57,931 nucleotides of DNA from NCBI GenBank assembly GCA_046290435.1, contig JBKAGO010000005.1:1-57931 (forward strand), given 5' to 3'. This DNA is from CAVQUE01 sp046290435. GTDB lineage: Bacteria > Actinomycetota > Acidimicrobiia > Acidimicrobiales > UBA8592. This document shows, in pieces, positions 8,589 to 15,761 of this stretch (position 1 is the stretch's first letter; every line of letters begins with the position of its first letter). A model generated the notes under the pieces. The model had not been told where the DNA came from and searched no databases. It saw nothing but the letters and a program-made list of their open reading frames with translations. The translations under genes and the position numbers were made by a program.

Positions 8589-10742
8589 ATGTCGATCGCC
8601 GTCACCGAGGACCACCGCTCGCTCGCCGAGACCGTCCGGAGCTTCGCCGCCAAGCGCGATCTGCGCGGTGCGGCCAGGGAGCTGCTGGAGGCACCGGGGG
8701 AGTCGCTGCCGGAGTTCTGGGCCGAGCTCGGCGAGCTGGGCTGGCTCGGGCTGCACGTGCCCGAGGAGTTCGGCGGGTCGGGATTCGGCATGGACGAGCT
8801 CGTCATCGTCGTCGAGGAGCTCGCCCGTGCGGTCGCTCCGGGGCCGTTCGTCCCGACGGTCATCGCCAGCGCGGTCATCGCCGCGGCCGGCGACGATGAG
8901 CTGTGCACGCGTCTGTTGCCGGGCCTCGCCGACGGCTCCGCCTGCGCAGCGGTGGCGCTCGGGGGATCGGTGACCGTCGCCGACGGTGTGGCGTCGGGCG
9001 ACGCCGGCGTCGTGCTCGGCGCGGTGTTCACATCGACCATCCTCGTGCCCGTCGGCGACGACGTCGCGGTCATCGACGCGGGCAGCGGTGTCACGCTCGC
9101 CACGCCGCCGAACCTCGACCCCACCCGGCCCAGCTCCCGGGTGACCCTCGACGGTGCACCCGCCGTCGTCGTCCCCGGCGCCCGCCGGTTACTGGTCGAC
9201 CTGGCCAGGGTGATTCTGTCGGCCGACGCAGTGGGCGTCGCCCGCGAGGCCACCGAGATGGGGGCCGAGTACGCCAAGCAGCGCATCCAGTTCGGTCGCC
9301 CCATCGCCATGTACCAGGCGGTCAAGCACCACTGCGCCAACATGGCCGTCGCCACCGAGCTCGCCACCGGCGCCGTGTGGGACGCCGCCCGGGCGTCGGC
9401 CACCGGCGGCGACCAGCTCACCTACGCCGCGGCCGTGGCTGCGACCCTCGCGGCGCCGGCCGCCGACCTGTGCGCCAACCTCAACACCCAGGTGCACGGC
9501 GGCATCGCCATCACCTGGGAGCACGACGCCCACCTCTACATGCGGCGCGCCACCACCCTGCTCCACTACCTGGCGTCGGCCGAAGCGGCCGCAGAGCTCA
9601 CCGACCTGACCCGTCGCGGCGTGGTGCGCGACAAGGCCATCGAGCTGCCGCCCGAAGCCGAGGCGATGCGCGAGGAAGTCCGTGCGTTCGCCGCGAGCAT
9701 CGCCGACCTCGACGCCGACGAGCAGCGGACCCGGATGATCGATACCGGCTACGTCATGCCGCACTGGCCCAAGCCGTGGGGCCGCTCGGCCGGGGCGGTC
9801 GAGCAGCTCGTGATCGAGCAGGAGTTCGCCGAGGCCGGCATCACCCGTCCCAGCTACGGGATCACGGCGTGGAACATCCTCACGATCATCCAGTACGCCA
9901 CCGACGACCAGATCGAGCGCTGGGTGCGCCCGGCGCTGAACCAGGAGGTCATCTGGTGCCAGCTCTTCAGTGAGCCCGACGCCGGATCCGACGCAGCGGG
10001 CGTCAAGACCAAGGCCACCCGGGTCGACGGTGGCTGGCTGGTCAACGGCCAGAAGGTGTGGACCAGCGGTGCCCACGTTTCGGGCATGGGGTTCGCGACG
10101 GTGCGGACCAACCCCGACGTCCCCAAGCACGACGGCATCACGATGATGGCCATCGACATGCACGCAGCCGGCGTCGAGATCCGCCCGCTGAAGATGACCT
10201 CGGGCAACTCGGAGTTCAACGAGGTGTTCCTCTCCGACGTGTTCGTTCCCGACGACGACGTCGTCGGACCGGTCGACGGCGGCTGGAAGGTGGCACGGGC
10301 CACGCTCGGCAACGAGAGCGTCAGCATCGGCGGCGGCGACGGCGGCCTGTCGCTGCCCGGCAGCGCCCTGATCGCCCCGTTCGACGCCAATCCCGAACGC
10401 CTCGACGGCGGCGCGGCGCGGGTCGGGCGCTACATCGCCGAGCACCGCTCGATCGGCCTGCTGAACCTGCGCAGCGCCCACCGCGCCGTTGCCGGTGGCG
10501 AACCCGGTCCCGAGGGTGCGATGACCAAGCTCGTGCTGTCCGAGGTCGGCCACGAGGCCGCCGCCATCCTCACCGAGCTCGGCGGCCCCGACTCGCTGTT
10601 CATGGACGGCCCGGGCGCCCTCAGCAACGCGCTCGTGCTGATGCATCGCGGCATGTCGATCGCCGGCGGTACCTCCGAGATCAAGCGCAACCAGATCGGC
10701 GAGCGCATCCTCGGCCTGCCCCGGGACCCGCTGATCAAGTAG
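8589..10742 (+). CDS. Fused double acyl-CoA dehydrogenase (two ACAD domains)
   Basis: A 717-residue flavoprotein made of two acyl-CoA dehydrogenase modules in one chain. The first (residues ~1-350) has the KQRIQFGRPIAMYQAVKH segment that binds FAD phosphate. The second (~355-717) has the QLFSEPDAGSDAAGVKT loop, WTSGAH and a C-terminal GGTSEIKRNQIGERILGLPR. Actinobacteria often encode such pairs as separate subunits of alpha2beta2 enzymes for sterol side chains, in which one subunit is catalytic; here they are fused. ATG 8589 is preceded by CGAGGT at about 8 nt. A hairpin follows the stop. Confidence 0.9.
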   Translation: MSIAVTEDHRSLAETVRSFAAKRDLRGAARELLEAPGESLPEFWAELGELGWLGLHVPEEFGGSGFGMDELVIVVEELARAVAPGPFVPTVIASAVIAAAGDDELCTRLLPGLADGSACAAVALGGSVTVADGVASGDAGVVLGAVFTSTILVPVGDDVAVIDAGSGVTLATPPNLDPTRPSSRVTLDGAPAVVVPGARRLLVDLARVILSADAVGVAREATEMGAEYAKQRIQFGRPIAMYQAVKHHCANMAVATELATGAVWDAARASATGGDQLTYAAAVAATLAAPAADLCANLNTQVHGGIAITWEHDAHLYMRRATTLLHYLASAEAAAELTDLTRRGVVRDKAIELPPEAEAMREEVRAFAASIADLDADEQRTRMIDTGYVMPHWPKPWGRSAGAVEQLVIEQEFAEAGITRPSYGITAWNILTIIQYATDDQIERWVRPALNQEVIWCQLFSEPDAGSDAAGVKTKATRVDGGWLVNGQKVWTSGAHVSGMGFATVRTNPDVPKHDGITMMAIDMHAAGVEIRPLKMTSGNSEFNEVFLSDVFVPDDDVVGPVDGGWKVARATLGNESVSIGGGDGGLSLPGSALIAPFDANPERLDGGAARVGRYIAEHRSIGLLNLRSAHRAVAGGEPGPEGAMTKLVLSEVGHEAAAILTELGGPDSLFMDGPGALSNALVLMHRGMSIAGGTSEIKRNQIGERILGLPRDPLIK

Positions 10743-10746
10743 CGAT

Positions 10747-10769
10747 GCCGCCTCGCACGTCGAGGCGGC
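10747..10769 (+). terminator. Probable terminator hairpin after the acyl-CoA dehydrogenase
   Basis: GCCGCCTCG (10747-10755) pairs perfectly with CGAGGCGGC (10761-10769) across a 5-nt loop, starting 4 nt after the stop codon. There is no U-run, which is common for GC-rich actinobacteria. It separates the dehydrogenase from the YcaO locus. Confidence 0.55.
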
Positions 10770-10820
10770 GGCTCGGGTCGTCCCTGTAACCGCGACCCGG
10801 CAGGCCCGTCTCGTGCCGCC

Positions 10821-12065
10821 GTGACGACAATTGCGCCGCAGCGCTCGAAACTCGCCCTGCCGGGGACCCATCGCTCGGTCGGCTTCTCCGAGACCATCGC
10901 AATGGCCGAGACGGTGGCCCCGAGCCTCGGCATCACCCGCGTCGCCGACATCACCGGGCTCGACCACATCGGGATCCCCGTGGTGTTGGCCGTGCGGCCC
11001 GCGAGCCGGGGACTGTCGGTGTCCCAGGGCAAGGGCCTCACCCTCGATGCGGCGCGCGCCTCGGCCCTCATGGAGAGCATCGAGTTCCACCACGCCGAAC
11101 ACGTCGCCCTGCCTCTCCGTCTCGCATCGAGACGTGAACTCGGGCGTGCGGTCCTCGACCGTCTCGACGACTGCGCGCCGGCCCTCAACAGCCGCTTCCA
11201 CGCCGACCTCCGCATCCCATGGATCGAGGCGAACGCACTCGACGGATCAGGCACCAGCCTGATCCCGTACGAGCTGGTCGACCTCGACTTCGTCGTGCCG
11301 TGCCCGTACATCGACGGTTGCTTCGACAAGGTGTCGAGCGGCCTGGCCTCGGGCAACACGTTCGGCGAGGCGGTCGTGCACGGGCTCTGCGAACTCATCG
11401 AACGCGACGCCCAGGCGCTGTGGAGCCTCGAGAGCGTCGACGTGCGGGCCTCGACGCGGGTCGACCTCGCCACGGTCGACTGCCCCGAGAACCGGGGTCT
11501 CCTGGACCTGCTCGACGCGGCGGACGTCGCGATCGGGGTGTGGGACATGACCACCGATGTCGGCGTCGCCGCCTACACCGCGGTCATGGCCGACCGCGAC
11601 CATCGCGGCCTGCGCCGCCAGCCCCCGACGGCGGGCTTCGGCTGCCATCTCGATCCGTCGATCGCGCTGTCGAGAGCGATCACCGAGGCCGCGCAGTCCC
11701 GTGCCACCTTCATGGCCGGGACGCGCGACGACATCGCCCGCCGTGACTACGCACGTCATCGCGACCGGGCCAACCTGTCCGCCTCGGCGGCGATGCTCGA
11801 GGACCCGGCGGGCCCCGTGCGCTTCGGCGATGTGCCCGGTTGCTCTCAGCCGACGTTCGAGGCGGACCTGGAGGTCCTGCTGGCAGCACTGGCCGGCGTG
11901 GGCATCGGGCCGCCGGTGGTGGTCGATCTCACCCGGCCCGAGGTCGGGATCCCCGTGGTGAAGGTGGTGGCCCCCGGCCTCGAGCCCGAGCGTGACCCGT
12001 TGACGGTGAGTGAGGCGCCGCTGGGTCGGCGCGGTCGCAGGGTCGTGGAGAGGCGGACACGATGA
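10821..12065 (+). CDS. YcaO-domain peptide-backbone-modifying enzyme (TfuA-associated)
   Basis: A 414-residue ATP-dependent YcaO enzyme, which phosphorylates a backbone amide and allows cyclodehydration or sulfur insertion. The nucleotide-binding signatures are present in order: SQGKG near residues 68-72 followed by ASALMESIE, then SSGLASGNTFGEAVVHGL with ELIERDA near 173-198, and RAITEAAQSR near 290-300. The C-terminus lacks the PxPxP tail of azoline-forming cyclodehydratases, fitting a TfuA-dependent enzyme. GTG 10821 is chosen because the family's early GTHR motif (residues 15-18) would be lost with later starts; no ribosome site is obvious. Its stop overlaps tfuA as ATGA. No ThiF/E1-like partner or McbC-type dehydrogenase is nearby, so thioamide chemistry is more likely than thiazole formation. 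Confidence 0.88.
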   Translation: MTTIAPQRSKLALPGTHRSVGFSETIAMAETVAPSLGITRVADITGLDHIGIPVVLAVRPASRGLSVSQGKGLTLDAARASALMESIEFHHAEHVALPLRLASRRELGRAVLDRLDDCAPALNSRFHADLRIPWIEANALDGSGTSLIPYELVDLDFVVPCPYIDGCFDKVSSGLASGNTFGEAVVHGLCELIERDAQALWSLESVDVRASTRVDLATVDCPENRGLLDLLDAADVAIGVWDMTTDVGVAAYTAVMADRDHRGLRRQPPTAGFGCHLDPSIALSRAITEAAQSRATFMAGTRDDIARRDYARHRDRANLSASAAMLEDPAGPVRFGDVPGCSQPTFEADLEVLLAALAGVGIGPPVVVDLTRPEVGIPVVKVVAPGLEPERDPLTVSEAPLGRRGRRVVERRTR

Positions 12066-13393
12066 TCGTCGTGTTCGTCGGACCGTCCGCGGCGGCTGCC
12101 GATCTCCAGCCGATCCTGCCCGAGGCCGTCTACCTCCCCCCGGCGCACCGGGGCGACGTCTTCCACGCGGCGCGCCGAGGTGCCGATCGCATCGTGCTCG
12201 TCGACGGCTACTTCGACACCGTGCCCGCGGTCTGGCACAAGGAGATCATCGATGCCCTGTCCCGAGACCTGGTGGTCTACGGGGCGTCGAGCATCGGTGC
12301 GCTCCGCGCCGCGGAGCTCGAACGCTTCGGCATGATCGGTGTGGGTGAGGTGTTCGAGGAGGTCCGCGCCGGGCTGCTCGACGACGACGACGTCGCCATC
12401 GCCCACGACCCCGAGGCCGATGGCTCGGTGCCCCGCTCGGTGGCGATGGTGAACATCCGTTGGACCCTGCGGGCTGCGGTGGCGGCGGGCGTCCTCGATG
12501 CCGACGAGGGACGTGCACTCGACCACCTGGCCAAGTCCGTGTACTACCCGGACCGGTCGTACCGGAGGCTCGTCCACGACGCCCGTCGAGGATCGGTCGT
12601 TCCGCAGTCGACCATGGACGCCTTCGAGCAGTGGCTGCCCGCAAACGCCGTCGACGTCAAGGGCGCCGACGCCCGCCGCGTCGTCGAGCGGGTCCGGCAC
12701 GACACCGACGCGGATCAGCGCCCACCGGGGCGCCCCGTCCACCTCCCGACCAGGTTCTTCCACGACTTCGTCGGCGAGGAATCGGCACGAGACGGTCTGC
12801 GCGTCGATCAATGGAGCGTGCTGGACGAGCTACGCGCCGATCCCGAGCGGTTCGTCGAGGCGAGAGAGGAAGCGGACCGGCGACGCATGTGCATCGAGCT
12901 GGCACGCAGCGCCGGGGTGCGTCCCGATCAACGGATGATCGACGATGCCGCCGAGGAGGTCCGGCGCCGACTCGGCCTGTTCGACGTCGAGGACCTCGAC
13001 GCGTGGATCGCGACAGCCGGCTGGTCCGATGAGGACTACGCGGCGTTCGTCGAACGCGAGGCGCTGCGCCGATGGGGCGAGAACCGCGTTGCGCGGGTGG
13101 AGAGCCTCGATCTGCTCGACGTCTTGCGCATCCGCGGGGACTTCGGCCCGCTCGCCGAACGCGCCGAAGCGCGGGCTGGGCAGGTCGCAGCCGGCGCCGT
13201 GGACGACCGCCTGGCAGACGACGATGCCGGGGCGCGTCGGCAGGCGCTTCGCCAGAAGTTGGGCGAGGGATTCGGGGTGGGTCTCGACGACCACGCATTG
13301 GCTACGGCCTTGGGATTGGCCAACGTCGTCGCGCTCGAGGGATTCCTCCGGGTGCTCGTGGCGACCGGTGGAGACCACCCGTCGACGGTGTGA
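12062..13393 (+). CDS. TfuA-like protein, YcaO partner
   Basis: A 443-residue TfuA-family protein. TfuA works with YcaO in thioamidation of methyl-coenzyme M reductase and of thioviridamide-type peptides, probably helping deliver sulfur. The TfuA core occupies residues ~1-215: IVVFVGPSAAA, YLPPAHRGDVFHAARRGADRIVLVDGYF, VYGASSIGALRAAEL, and a GMIGVGEVFE segment. The C-terminal ~220 residues are an additional helical region (RRRLGLFDVEDLDAWIATAG, DEDYAAFVEREALRRW) of a type I cannot assign. They may bind the substrate leader, since no separate leader-recognition protein is visible. Translation is coupled to ycaO by a 4-nt overlap. Confidence 0.85.
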   Translation: MIVVFVGPSAAAADLQPILPEAVYLPPAHRGDVFHAARRGADRIVLVDGYFDTVPAVWHKEIIDALSRDLVVYGASSIGALRAAELERFGMIGVGEVFEEVRAGLLDDDDVAIAHDPEADGSVPRSVAMVNIRWTLRAAVAAGVLDADEGRALDHLAKSVYYPDRSYRRLVHDARRGSVVPQSTMDAFEQWLPANAVDVKGADARRVVERVRHDTDADQRPPGRPVHLPTRFFHDFVGEESARDGLRVDQWSVLDELRADPERFVEAREEADRRRMCIELARSAGVRPDQRMIDDAAEEVRRRLGLFDVEDLDAWIATAGWSDEDYAAFVEREALRRWGENRVARVESLDLLDVLRIRGDFGPLAERAEARAGQVAAGAVDDRLADDDAGARRQALRQKLGEGFGVGLDDHALATALGLANVVALEGFLRVLVATGGDHPSTV

Positions 13394-13461
13394 TGCCGGC
13401 GCCAACCGGGCGTCGGCGCGCAAGGACCGCCCCAGGGCGGCAGAAAGAAGAGGAGAGTCAG

Positions 13462-13692
13462 ATGGCAGACGAGCAGGTGGAGAGCTTCTCGGCATCTCCC
13501 GAGGTTGCGGCGAAGATCCTCGCGGCCCTCGGTCATGCAGTCGAGGACGACGACGTGACCGGCTTCGCGTTCGGCGAGATCATGCCCCGGGTCGCGCCGG
13601 GCAAGGCACCACTGCGACCGAAGGACGGTGGCACGTTCGGCGGCGGGCCCACCCCCGAGGCGAGCTGGACGGCGTGGAACAAGATCGGCTGA
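13462..13692 (+). CDS. Candidate RiPP precursor peptide, 76 aa
   Basis: A small gene 68 nt after tfuA with a good ribosome site (AGAGGAGAG, 6-10 nt before ATG 13462). The product begins MADEQVESFSASPEVAAKIL, an amphipathic acidic stretch that could be the leader. It then has VTGFAFGEIMPRVAPGKAPL and ends in a Gly/Trp-rich tail covering residues 55-76 (DGGTFGGGPTP then EASWTAWNKIG). There is no Cys, so Cys-derived azolines are excluded; backbone thioamides or Ser/Thr azolines remain possible at T58, T64, S68 or T70. The call rests on size, leader/core layout and position next to ycaO-tfuA. I recognise no precursor family. It could instead be a small accessory protein. Confidence 0.55.
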   Translation: MADEQVESFSASPEVAAKILAALGHAVEDDDVTGFAFGEIMPRVAPGKAPLRPKDGGTFGGGPTPEASWTAWNKIG

Positions 13693-13708
13693 GCGTCCGG
13701 ATCGGATC

Positions 13709-14845
13709 ATGATCGTCGATGATGATCTCGTCGGCGTCGCTCAGGCTCTGCTCGAGCGACGCTTCGGCGACCATGCCGGGGCAGCGACCGCCGTGTACAC
13801 GCTCGAGGGCAACTGCTATTCGAGCGTCTCGCTGACGGTGACCAACCCGTCGTCGTGCGTCGCTCCCGAGGTCGGTGCGATGTGCGAGGCCTACAAGAAC
13901 GGCGAGCGCATCTCCGCCGTCGTGACGGTGCAGCGCCGCGTCGACGGCGGGCCGGTGCTGTATGCGACGCCGTCGGGCGCGACGATCGACCAGTTGGTGC
14001 TCACCTCCGCCCGAGAGGCCGAGATCGTCGTCCACAACCTCGCAGAGGAGGACAAGTACTGGATCCGACCGGTGCGCAGCCTCGGCGTCGCCCACGTCTC
14101 CCAGATGAAGATGGAGGGCAACTTCGACGCGGGCATGCGACAGATCCGCGGTGAGCTTCGTGATCTGGCCCGCGTGCAGGCGATGCCGACCACGCGGACG
14201 CAGTGGGCCCCGTGCCTGCGGTCCGCGTTCGAGAACGAACTCGTGCACCGGTATGCGGCGGTGCAGGGAAAGCCACGCCATCCGGCAGAGTTCGCGCACC
14301 CCAACGGTCTGGCGTCGCGGCGTCTACGCCACATCTGGCATGGATTCGAGGCCGCATCCCACGCCTTCTTCGAGGCGATCGTCGATCACCACGAGCACTC
14401 GCTGCGAGGGATCGGCTGCAACGACAGCGACATGCTCCACATCCGTCAGGGTGCCGAGTCGCTGCGGGCCGTGTTCGGCAACGTACTGATCTGGGTGGAG
14501 TCGAGGCGACCCGTCCACAACGAACTGCCGTTCCTTCCGTACTTCACGTCGAAGCTGTCCGACGGACTCCCGATGCACGAGTACTTCGGACCGGGTTCGG
14601 CTGCGGCAGCGCTCGAGGACCCGGTGGCCGAGCTGATCCGGCTCCTCGTCGCCACCGGTGAGGACGGGCTCGCCGGCTACCTGCGCCAGCGACGGTTGTT
14701 CCACGTCGAGGCATTCGTCGACGGCACACGCCGTTGCCCGTTCGATTCCGTATCGCTCGAGCTGTACCGCGCCACGGGCCACGAGATCGCAGCGGCCCTT
14801 GCGGATGGAGTCCTCCTCGACGACGTCGAAGCCCCTGCTCCCTGA
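13709..14845 (+). CDS. Unknown protein with a degenerate cytidine-deaminase-like N-terminal domain
   Basis: A 378-residue protein of unknown function in the YcaO/TfuA locus, 16 nt after the candidate precursor. Residues ~10-115 follow the cytidine/blasticidin-deaminase pattern: ATAVYTLEGNCYSSVSL matches the strand before the active site, C50-V-A-P-E54-V-G-A-M fits the helix normally carrying (H/C)AE, and P88-S-G-A-T-I-D-Q95 fits PCxxCxQ, followed by EAEIVVHNL. The zinc-ligand cysteines appear replaced (A/P at the first site, S and T at the second), while Glu54 remains, so it should not bind zinc conventionally. The C-terminal ~250 residues are unassigned, with His/Asp-rich stretches (AIVDHHEHSLRGIGCNDSDM, RRLFHVEAFVDG). 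ATG 13709 is the first plausible start after the precursor stop. The fold assignment is my by-eye alignment. Confidence 0.6.
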   Translation: MIVDDDLVGVAQALLERRFGDHAGAATAVYTLEGNCYSSVSLTVTNPSSCVAPEVGAMCEAYKNGERISAVVTVQRRVDGGPVLYATPSGATIDQLVLTSAREAEIVVHNLAEEDKYWIRPVRSLGVAHVSQMKMEGNFDAGMRQIRGELRDLARVQAMPTTRTQWAPCLRSAFENELVHRYAAVQGKPRHPAEFAHPNGLASRRLRHIWHGFEAASHAFFEAIVDHHEHSLRGIGCNDSDMLHIRQGAESLRAVFGNVLIWVESRRPVHNELPFLPYFTSKLSDGLPMHEYFGPGSAAAALEDPVAELIRLLVATGEDGLAGYLRQRRLFHVEAFVDGTRRCPFDSVSLELYRATGHEIAAALADGVLLDDVEAPAP

Positions 14846-14882
14846 CGCCCGCCATCCCTTCGGCCCGAGTCGCCGACCGGGT

Positions 14883-14906
14883 CGTGTACTCCTTCGGGAG
14901 TACACG
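14883..14906 (+). terminator. UUCG-capped hairpin between RiPP genes and ABC operon
   Basis: CGTGTACTCC (14883-14892) and GGAGTACACG (14897-14906) form a perfect 10-bp stem closed by a C(UUCG)G tetraloop, one of the most stable RNA loops. It begins 38 nt after the preceding stop codon. No U-tract follows, so it may terminate, attenuate, or protect the upstream mRNA 3' end. Confidence 0.6.
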
Positions 14907-14950
14907 CCGGCCACCTCGGGGGGATTCGCCACGTCGTCGGTTCCAGGACA

Positions 14951-14969
14951 GTGAGGCACACGTCCTCAC
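14951..14969. promoter_or_regulatory. Possible operator upstream of the ABC operon
   Basis: GTGAGG (14951-14956) and CCTCAC (14964-14969) are an exact inverted pair separated by 7 nt, 24 nt before ATG 14994. Size and spacing suit a dimeric LuxR-type regulator such as the one encoded at the end of the same operon. Autoregulation is inference only. Confidence 0.35.
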
Positions 14970-14993
14970 ACGTCCATCACCAGGAGACGACCC

Positions 14994-15761
14994 ATGACGA
15001 TCCTCGAAGAATCGGCGGCGCGCCCGGCGACGGCGCCGACGGCAGCTGCCCGCCTCGTCGCCGCCACCAAGACCTATGGCGACGGCGACGCCGCCGTGCG
15101 TGCGCTCGACGCGGTCGACGTGGCGTTCGGCCGGGGCGAGTTCACCGCGGTCATGGGGCCGTCGGGTTCGGGTAAGTCGACGATGATGCACTGCGCCGCC
15201 GGGCTCGATCGCCTCTCGTCCGGGCAGGCGTTCATCGGCGATCGGGAGCTGTCGGCGATGCGCGACCGCGAGTTGACGCTGTTGCGTCGGAGCGAGATCG
15301 GGTTCATCTTCCAGGCCTTCAACCTCGTTCCCACGCTGTCGGCCCGTGCGAACATCGTGTTGCCGCTGGCGATGTCGGGACGAGAGGCGCGAGCAGATGT
15401 CCTCGAGAGCGTCGTCGACGTGTTGGGCCTCGGCGATCGACTCTCCCACCGGCCCGGCGAGCTCTCGGGCGGACAACAACAGCGCGTCGCCGTCGCCCGG
15501 GCCCTCGTGTCCGAGCCGGCCATCGTGTTCGCGGACGAGCCGACCGGCAACCTCGACACCAGCGCCGGCTCGGAGATCCTCGAGTTCATCCGGCGAGCGG
15601 TCGACGAGCGTCACCAGACGACCGTGATGGTCACCCACGACCCGGTCGCCGCGGCGTGGGCCGACCGCGTCGTCTTCGTCGTCGACGGGTGCGTCCACGG
15701 CGAGCTGGCCGACCCCTCCGTCGGCGCGATCCTCGACGTGATGCGGGGGATCGGTCGATGA
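14994..15761 (+). CDS. ABC transporter ATP-binding protein (MacB/LolD type)
   Basis: A 255-residue ATPase for the permease encoded next. Walker A is GPSGSGKST near residue 56, then Q-loop FIFQAFNLVPTLSA, signature LSGGQQQRVAVARAL, Walker B VFADEPTGNLDTS and the switch His in VTHDPVAAAWA. Ribosome site AGGAG lies 7-8 nt before ATG 14994. The MacB/LolD class couples ATP hydrolysis to movement of peptides, lipoproteins or antibiotics rather than classical import. The stop overlaps the permease start (ATGA). Confidence 0.93.
   Translation: MTILEESAARPATAPTAAARLVAATKTYGDGDAAVRALDAVDVAFGRGEFTAVMGPSGSGKSTMMHCAAGLDRLSSGQAFIGDRELSAMRDRELTLLRRSEIGFIFQAFNLVPTLSARANIVLPLAMSGREARADVLESVVDVLGLGDRLSHRPGELSGGQQQRVAVARALVSEPAIVFADEPTGNLDTSAGSEILEFIRRAVDERHQTTVMVTHDPVAAAWADRVVFVVDGCVHGELADPSVGAILDVMRGIGR

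Noticed and set aside
11247..11759. Minus-strand frame inside ycaO
   Set aside because: Shadow frame without motifs; the YcaO motifs on the + strand are unambiguous.
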